NCBI GenBank assembly: GCA_949361645.1
Contig: OX442432.1
Span: forward strand, 2,944,598-3,008,597
From: Spongilla lacustris
Taxonomy: Eukaryota; Porifera; Demospongiae; Spongillida; Spongillidae
Length of the DNA: 64,000 bases
Reading direction: 5' to 3'
In this document: positions 56,907-64,000 of the stretch, piece after piece
Layout: every line of letters begins with the position of its first letter
How positions within the stretch are numbered: the stretch's first letter is position 1
Program-made: the position numbers and the translations under genes
The notes under the pieces: model-generated
The model's input: the letters and a program-made list of their open reading frames with translations, nothing else
The model's database searches: none
What the model was told of the DNA's origin: nothing

Positions 56907-57135
56907 GTCCGCCATCTTGGTGCACACGTTACTATAGGACAGTATGGGCAAAACAAAGGTTATTACTGTACGTTCACAGTAAGTGATTATGGGTTTGGTT
57001 TTATTTTTTTACAGTGGGCACTGACTCATTCCATGGTAAGAATATAAAAGTATTACGAGACCCAAAACAGGCATAAACAATAAAATTGCCCATACCGTAC
57101 CGTTCTGTAGTAACTTGAGCACCAAGATGGCGGAC
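56907..57135. mobile_element. 229-bp MITE with 17-bp TIRs
   Basis: Perfect 17-bp inverted ends GTCCGCCATCTTGGTGC (56907-56923; inverse 57119-57135), with partial inner symmetry (TATGGGCAA / TTGCCCATA). No coding capacity. The target duplication is unclear. Confidence 0.8.
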
Positions 57136-57389
57136 TGAATATGAATGATTAACCTCAAATGAATTTCATTAAATTATTATTTCATGTGATTTTTGACGTC
57201 ATATGAAAGGGGTCTATAAATTTAGTCGTCACATATTTTGCCTGAGACTAGTCATTGTGAAAACATGTGCACAATTGATGTGGTATTACAGGCTAATATT
57301 CAGCGAAGGCATATTCTATAGATGTCTGCTGCACCCTTATTTTGCTTGTAGCCATCAATTCCCATGCACTGGAATGAGTACCCCCTTAA

Positions 57390-58810
57390 TCATAGATTGA
57401 CGGATCGTGACTTAAGTCATTAATTAGTGACTTAAGTCACTGAACTTTTGAAACGATAAAACACTCGAATTGGTGACGCCAGTGCGTTTTTTTTTTAATT
57501 GTGCACGTACTGTGTGGCATGCAGCTTTAAACTGTTCTAAAATGGTTGTATTTTAAGCCAGAGGAGCGTAGCAAATAGGGCAGCTTGTATCGCTGTTTGG
57601 CGGCAAACATTACAAAATACGCCCCTTTTTTGTGTTCAAACCGCGATGCCTTTCCTTGTTGGCGATCGTGTTACATGCAACGGAGCTAAGATATTAGGCA
57701 ACAAACATGCAAAGCAGAGGTACGGAAGGCTTTTTAACGAAACAAAACTCCTTGGGGGTGTACAGAGAATTAACGGTAAAGGGCGTAGTGTAAAATGCAT
57801 CATTTATTTTTATGAAGGCGCTACTTTGAAGGCGTTTTCCGCACGCAGCATTAGGCGGCACAGCACTGCAGCAGGCGGCAATGCTGAAGCATCCATTCCC
57901 ACAGCCATTTCTATAGCAATTAGTTCCCCAAACCCGGCGATTGAAGAACCACATGAGCAAGAAAGCGATGACGTCGGTGATGGCAGTAGTTTATCTTGTC
58001 ATGGCGTACAATGGAAGGCAGTAGATGGCATTGTTGAAGGCTGGAGATCCTCACCTCAGTTTGATACACACATTTTGTGGGGTAATGATGTAGAAGAGGT
58101 ACACAGGACTACTGGAAATTGTCTTTCCATTACAAATGCATGCTGCTAGATGTGATTTCAATACCGATTGCCTGTAGGATGCCCTAAGGCCACTGAATAC
58201 TTATTGGTTTGATCATGAGAGCTGCAAATAGGTATCATATTTTGGACGACGCGTACTCTCTGTTCAATGGTTTCACCCGGGCACAGAAGCAGTTGCTGTA
58301 GCTTTACTTATATACATGCAAGTACCAATAAACGTAAACCTATACTCTTGCACGCTCAGCAACAGGATTAACATGCAACATTTCCACACAACATTGCCCC
58401 ATTGTGCCTGCATCCATTGTATGACAAAAACTCTGCTACTTGTGTAGCTACCAATGCTAGTAGAGCTTGCAGTGTATGCAAAAGCCTGTGCAAGAACTAT
58501 TGTACTGTGTGCTCTGAAATGGAAAATGGCAACATTGTTGCCTTATGTGGACTGAAGTCTAAGTAAGGAAGTGCCTGTATAGTAAAGCACATATATAATC
58601 AGTGATTTACCATGCCTTTGTACACATACGAAGTGATCATGTGTAGCCTAAATGAAATTCATTTATGTGAACCTGCTGTTATCTGTATTAACAATCAACC
58701 ACATGTAAAGAATTTGTTTGAATAGCTGGGTATAAATCTCATTTCACCGTATCCCAGGGTAGTGACTTAAGTCACTGACTTAAGTCACTCCCGTTTCAGT
58801 CAATCTATGA
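57390..58810 (+). mobile_element. internally deleted piggyBac-like element
   Basis: TTAA target duplications (57386-57389, 58811-58814) flank 12-bp perfect inverted repeats TCATAGATTGAC. Just inside each end lie two copies of the palindrome AGTGACTTAAGTCACT or part of it (57411-57455; 58763-58790). It contains the N-terminal part of a protein (57646-58149) and, further on, a Cys-rich C-terminal finger (about 58455-58566), but the central catalytic region is absent. TTAA plus a Cys-rich tail fits piggyBac; Kolobok also uses TTAA but lacks this tail. Confidence 0.75.
57646..58566 (+). pseudogene. piggyBac-like transposase, catalytic core deleted
   Basis: An open frame from ATG 57646 (MPFLVGDRVTCNGAKILGNK, then GRLFNETKLLGGVQRINGKG) to a stop at 58147. 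It is followed by disordered frames, then ASRACSVCKSLCKNYCTVCS ending at the stop 58566. The tail has the CxxC…CxxxC-x-x-C spacing of the piggyBac C-terminal cross-brace finger. No DDD region was found between them. The 167-residue N-terminal frame could still be expressed as a small DNA-binding-like protein, which is untested. Confidence 0.6.
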
Positions 58811-58942
58811 TTAAATACCTGGCTATCCCAGCTGTAACGATGATAGACATAACTTATGATGAGAAAGTACATGTACACACAATAGTTTAAATACATATTA
58901 GTGACATGTTCAGAGCTTCATATTATCCAACTATAGAGGTGG

Positions 58943-61900
58943 TCACTTGCATATTTCATCAGAATCATATGCTAGACATGAGCTCAGCCACTTCTCAACC
59001 TCACCAACACTCATGTTCTTCCTCTGAGCATAATCCGCAATCTGAAAGATTACACAAGTGAGTTTGATTGTTAAATATAACAACAAACAATTCAGAACAG
59101 TTTTGACAAAATGCAATCTTCAACAATTACCCTTTCCCCACAACCAGTAAAGACTAACACTATTCTAATAACATTAGTTAACTCTGGTAACTGCCTTGTT
59201 TTATAGTGTTAACAATAATGGAACATAAAGAAGCCTGTGATGGGATGAAAATTTTTTCAACCCAGATTAATATATGGACATGCAGAGTAAGTTTCTGCTA
59301 AAGTTCAAAGCAAACTATTTCCAAAGTGCATGCAGGAATTATTAAATGACAACATAGTTGCAACTCTAATGTATTTTCTAATATAGAATGCATAGACCAC
59401 CCATATTCCCACATGGACCTTGCTGGACGTTCATCACTGCCGTGAATATTTTGGGGGCCGAGCAAAAGCCGAAAGGGCCTATCGTCTGGGTGGACTGGAA
59501 CTAGACGGTACGCTGATCCTATGTATATCTTGGCCAGCAGGGAGCCTCAGCCCAGCCTGGCGGCTATCGCAGCAATGTCGTCAACTGACACATAAGAGAG
59601 TGAGCACAGCTCAGGGTCAATCCCATCATTGACACTTGCACCAGCTGGGTACGACAGATTGGTAATCATCTGCCGCTTCCCAGGGTGTGGCCTTAGGGAA
59701 CAACCACGATTCTATTCACGTGTATGCCGGCACACAATTCTGTCTCAAATGGACCCAGAAAGTGCAATTTTTGCAGCTCGGCATCCACGTAATTTAACAT
59801 CATTTGACACTAGGGGGTTCTCTCTGCTAAATCCAATCTGGAAACCACCCTCTAGTCCCTTCATAAGGCATTCGGTGACCTGTGATTGGGGTGACCATGA
59901 AGAGCTTCCACCCACGTAGCCACCTGCAGCAGTGAAAAGAGGTCACGCCCTTGCAGGCGGAAAGCAGGATGCAACAGCCCATGTGAAATGAATGGACACC
60001 GATTGACACTAGGTCCAATATCATGATGACATACATATGCAAGCAATGCAAATAACAATTTTTGCTAGCTGAGGGGGGGGGGGGGGGGGGGGGGGGGCCC
60101 TTTGTTGCTCAGGGGGCAGCCGGTCTGGAGTCAGTGGGTACCCTCCGTGGATAGGTATCTTGGCAAATCACTGGACCGTGTGCACTGCCAAAAGAAACAA
60201 CAACTTTCGTTGAACTTCTGGCATTTCTCTCCACTGCGGGCTGGCTGCGGTCCAGGTGGGCATAGCTGCTGGGCGCTGGCAATTGCCTGGTGAACCAGCA
60301 AGGCAAATGGGAATAGCATGTCCGGGCACAATTTGAAGGCGTGGTGTTCGCTTAGGAATAGTGCCAGTACCTGACACACTGCTGAGCACACCCGGCGAAG
60401 GCCTTGTTGTACAAGGACTGGCCCCCTTTGTTCTGAGACGTGCCAGACAAGGCCTGATTAGCGCTTGGAGGCGGGCTATTGTGGATAGCTTCGATAAGTA
60501 GTTTAAAAACGTCGCTCGAGGAACAGCCTCTGCTCTTGGGTGAATTATTCCATAGCAAAAGCCTTCGCGATTCGTCGTAAAATCAAACACATCGTCTATG
60601 GGATCCGGGGCAGGGTCTATATAAACTAAACCGGGTATGCTGCACTTTGCACAACGGCCAATGTAGCTACAATTGAGCGGGTTCGGTGAGCGTGGCAGGC
60701 AGCTGGCACCCCTTAACCACGCTTAGCCATACGCGCATGCTAACACCTCATTCAATGGGGCAGGCGCGGTGAGCGCGGCCAACAGCTGGCGCCAATTAAC
60801 TGTGTTTAGCCCATACGCTAAACCTCAAGTAGTGTGACAATGTTTAACCCCCACACCTATCAGACCTTGGATGTGAATCACAAATTTATATTGACAAAGA
60901 TGGGGATTCTAAACTTGAAAAGGAACGAAACCAGTCATAGGAATATGGGTTTTAAAAATGAAGCCAATAAAACAGTAATGAATTCAAATTCACTAATATA
61001 ACAGAACCAGCTTGAAACGCAAGGATGCTTCTATTGTTACAGCAAACATAATTGCTTTCCATGAATGTACGGAATAAGAAAACCTTATTTTATGTTTGAA
61101 GCAATTGAAGGGTCGCTCACCTGGTCTTCCTTTAGTTTCCCAACAGAGAAGTATGATGATGATGGGTGTGCTATGTACAGCCCAGACACAGAAGCTGCTG
61201 GAGACATAGCCAGCCCCTCAGTCAAGGTTATACCAGTCCTCGCTGCCACATCCATCACCTTCCATAAAGTAAGCTTCTCTGTGTGGTCAGGCTGACTGGG
61301 GTAGCCACAAGCAGGACGAATACCCTAAAATGCACCAAGGATCCATGACTGAAACTACGCAGAAGGGGGAGGGGTCACTTTACCTGGTATTGAAGCCTAT
61401 GTAGGTCCTTAGCCTCGAGTGCTTCTTCCTTGGAGTAGCCCCACAGTTCTCGCCTAACTCTTTCATGAAGTTCCTCAGCAAATGCCTGCAAAGCAGCTAG
61501 CAATAAAGTCTCAACTTCTACCAGGAAAGTGGAAACACACCTCTGCAAGCCTGTCTGCCAAGGCTTTAACCATGATCACATTGTACATGTCATTCTCCTT
61601 CTCAAACCTTGAAATATTTAAAAGCAATTGTTAAAACCTCACACCACACTTACAAGTGCACATGCTCATATACAGACTGATACAATACTGTCAACAGTGG
61701 CCTGAGATTTAAGGAAAATCATGAAGAGAGCACTCTAGTCTACTCTCTGAATAAAATAACACAAGCAAAATGTCAAAGGGGATGCTTAGTTACAAATACC
61801 TAACCCTTACTGTAGAAAATAAAATGGTTATCTTAACCATGTCTTACTTGCCACTACTGCAGGGAACAATTTCCAGTGGATAGGTAAAATACATTTATAT

Positions 61901-62122
61901 ATTAATATCTGGCACCACACTGCCAGATGCCAGATCACAGCCACAGCATTGCACGAAGTGTCCTATGCTTACAAATAGAACTTACTGCTCACAGAGTTCT
62001 TTAGCACCAAATCCAGCAGAGACTGCAAACATCCCAATATAGTCTGTGATTCCACTTGATTCGGGTGCTATAAAGTCAGAGAGGCAAAGACAAGGCTCTG
62101 GAGCACCTGAGTCTTTGACAGC
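58943..62122 (-). CDS. MTR: cobalamin-dependent methionine synthase, C-terminal exons (5' part beyond window)
   Basis: Five minus-strand exons in phase: 62122-61986, 61607-61541, 61485-61384, 61324-61121 and 59041-58943 (stop TGA). They encode the AdoMet-binding reactivation domain: [100 protein letters not shown] and the end [20 protein letters not shown]. This matches MetH/MTR, which makes methionine from homocysteine and methyl-tetrahydrofolate with B12. RPAxGYP and SGLY, the AdoMet-site motifs, are present. The last intron (59042-61120) is enlarged by a DIRS-like remnant. The preceding exon is not in the window, so its intron exceeds 1.8 kb. Confidence 0.93.
59425..60600 (-). mobile_element. 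DIRS-like retroelement remnant (gag-like region and start of RT)
   Basis: On the minus strand, [16 protein letters not shown] (about 59935) is followed by a [24 protein letters not shown] segment (about 59855) and [17 protein letters not shown] (about 59650). [20 protein letters not shown], then [20 protein letters not shown] (about 59520), completes it. This series (HP..F..Y..G…GF.IGF, then N-D-G-I-D, then K-I-D-x-x-S-A-Y-R) is typical of RTs of DIRS-like retroelements. The first catalytic Asp (KID) reads Tyr here. Several stops and frame changes interrupt it. It ends near 59425 without YxDD, RNase H or tyrosine recombinase. A poly(G) tract (60069-60097) interrupts the upstream part. Antisense-neutral: same strand as MTR. 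Confidence 0.7.
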
Positions 62123-62129
62123 CTGCAAA

Positions 62130-63400
62130 GGTTTCAATAATGAAAGTGACACTTTGGATACCACTCAACATACATGTAAATACATGTAGGTCTTAAACAT
62201 ATCAAGTGCATGAAGGTCTTAAATTTAAATTCATCATTGATCCCTAACTTTATACTCAATAGTTGTATACAATGGTACATATAAACAAATTTGTTTTAAA
62301 TCTTGTTTCATACATTTTTTCTATGACAGTCTAGAAATGCTTTTTATTATTTAAAATACATAAATTAGTGTTATCTCTTGACTACTGTTCTTGTACCCTC
62401 AATGTATACACACATCTGAACAACTGTTGTACTATTCCATACCAGCACCGCTTTAACAATGTTTTGTATGAAACTTATAAGTGCATTGTAAACTTAAAAT
62501 GTCCTCATCCTACTTTATAAGTCATGTCAGTTATAGAAGCAGATCATCGTCGGAGGCTTATTCAGAGCATATGGAAGTTTAAGGGGCCCAGAGTGCACAT
62601 CTGGCCACAACGTCACATTAGTCTATTGCTAATTACATTATGTGAGTTAGAGATTGATATTGTCTATTTGCTTCAGAAAGTGTGCACATGCGTGCATACT
62701 TTACCTTATTTAACAATTTGAATCATTACTACCCCACATTAAACTCAGTGGCTGTGAAATTGATATACAATGTTATTCCCCAGTGATGCACTGATGTGTG
62801 TAGTAAAATTCTGGTCCTGAAATATACTGCTTATGCTATGATAATGGAGCAGCTTCAGTTACAGTTTTATAAAAGGCACATTTCAAAGTTAGTGGATAGC
62901 AAATGAAAAGTGGGTAGTAAATTCATACATAAGTTTTACTATTCCAATGCAATGTAAGGAAATTGCCTGTATTTCTCTAGCAGTGTCTGGGGCCTGGCTT
63001 TTTAAATTGTGTACAGGTGTGCACACTGTAAAATGCACCACACCCATAATGTATTTTGTGTACTTTAAATATGTTCCTGATAGAGGACAGTAAGTACTAT
63101 TATTGCAATCTAATTAGTTCATTTATATTTTTTCTGTTGAGTTTGACAATACAGTGTGTACACTTGTACACACTTTAATACCACACATGGCAGCATGGTT
63201 ACAGACCACTATTAGCTCAAACATTGAATGGCATAACATAATATAGCCCTTAATGATGCAGTATTCCCCCACTGAAACACTGAATGAGACTCCTTTTCTT
63301 TGCACATGCTAGCTGGCCTTTTGTTGTCATCAAACAGCAAATACTTACCCACATACACATGTACAAGACAGAAAGAACTGCTTGCTCTGTCCTCTCAATG
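62130..63400. other. MTR intron or beyond; no feature recognised
   Basis: AT-rich sequence without recognisable coding segments, short imperfect repeats of TGTGCACAC-type motifs only. Presumably intronic, because the MTR exon at 61986-62122 starts with a splice acceptor and the upstream exons are not present. Confidence 0.5.
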
Positions 63401-63424
63401 GCTCCTATTTATGTTGTATTGCTG

Positions 63425-63660
63425 TTTGCAGTCCCTGGCTGACTGCTCTGCCACGTTCTACAGCTTGTGAACCAGTGTGCACTACACTAGTTTTTGCCCT
63501 GCTAAGTCCTATAGTTTTTTAACCTGCTTGCAGTCCCTAGCTAACTGCCCTGCAATGTCCTACAGCTTGTGAACTTGTTTGCAGTTCCTAACTGACTGCC
63601 CTGCCACGTCCTAGAGTTAAAAAAAAAAAACCTGTTTGCAGCCCCTAGCCTAGGCCTAGC
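63425..63660. repeat. degenerate tandem repeat, 50-100-bp unit
   Basis: Three to four copies of GTTTGCAGTCCCTGGCTGAC-like, then TGCCCTGCCACGTCCTA(C/G)AG(C/T)T…, with intervening variable lengths and a poly(A) run at 63618-63630. No function is apparent. Confidence 0.7.
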
Positions 63661-64000
63661 TAACTGTCCCCGCGTTCTTGAGTCAGCGCTGCATTTTTAG
63701 CACCAACAGTGGGCTAATTGATTCGTTAACACGCCATTTGGTAACCAAGCGCAAGTGGACACTGGGCGGGTCCTAAGAACTCTGGCCTCTCCCGTTGAAC
63801 TACAGACTCACTGTACCTTCCATATTTGTTTTTAAATGTCACGTGCGTACGAATTTTTGATTGCTTTTCTGGCCAAAAAAACTATGAGTTTCAAGTACAG
63901 TTGTTTATGTTCTGTATTTCCCCATATTCGGCTAAGACCTATCTTTAAAATGATGTAAAATTTGCTACAGGAATCCAACAACTGTTAAAGATATGAAGGT

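Overview
The window is animal nuclear DNA. It has spliced genes with GT-AG introns (many of 55-150 bp, some several kb), conserved metazoan housekeeping genes, and a large, diverse load of decayed transposons, fold-back elements, minisatellites and poly(G)/poly(C) tracts. Element types (THAP-DDE/YqaJ, DIRS-like, Gmr1-like, hAT, piggyBac-like), short introns and a large single-exon beta-helix-like/multi-TM receptor suggest a sponge or other early-branching metazoan. That placement is inference; no marker gene was compared.

Layout. 0.8-13 kb is almost all mobile DNA: a Kolobok-like remnant (minus), a Ty3/gypsy integrase fragment, a 21/24-bp minisatellite, and a 4.05-kb two-gene DNA transposon at 5036-9084 with 15-bp terminal inverted repeats. 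That transposon carries convergent genes, a SWIM-YqaJ nuclease-PHD protein (plus) and a THAP-DDE transposase (minus), and resembles the ISL2EU superfamily. It is followed by another gypsy integrase tail running into a 1-kb 31-bp minisatellite, and a DDE transposase pseudogene. 13.4-29.8 kb is the 3' part of a long-form DPH6 (diphthine-ammonia ligase with RidA-like domains). Its introns hold a Gmr1-like LTR retrotransposon, two fold-back elements and a hAT element that itself carries a MITE. 30-36 kb is repeat-rich, with a 1.26-kb fold-back element inside a tRNA-derived SINE-like repeat, plus exon-like segments of an unrecognised plus-strand gene. 36.4-39.4 kb is an intronless 1009-aa secreted-ectodomain/multi-TM protein. 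40-43 kb is MITEs and hairpins. 43.1-53.1 kb is a compact cluster: ACTR10 (+), MRPL33 (-), TMED10 (+) and a membrane-anchored CysJ/CPR-like diflavin reductase (+). 53.2-58.8 kb is MITEs, a fold-back pair, a SINE-like repeat and an internally deleted piggyBac-like element with TTAA target duplications. 58.9-62.1 kb holds the last five exons of cobalamin-dependent methionine synthase (MTR, minus), with a DIRS-like retroelement remnant in an intron. The rest of MTR lies beyond the right edge.

The host genes are housekeeping and not obviously one pathway: translation-factor modification (DPH6), dynactin (ACTR10), mitochondrial ribosome (MRPL33), ER-Golgi cargo transport (TMED10), flavin electron transfer and methionine synthesis. 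MTR and a diflavin reductase lie about 6 kb apart; whether they are functionally linked cannot be judged from sequence. Exon boundaries were set by eye from splice consensus, phase continuity and family conservation.
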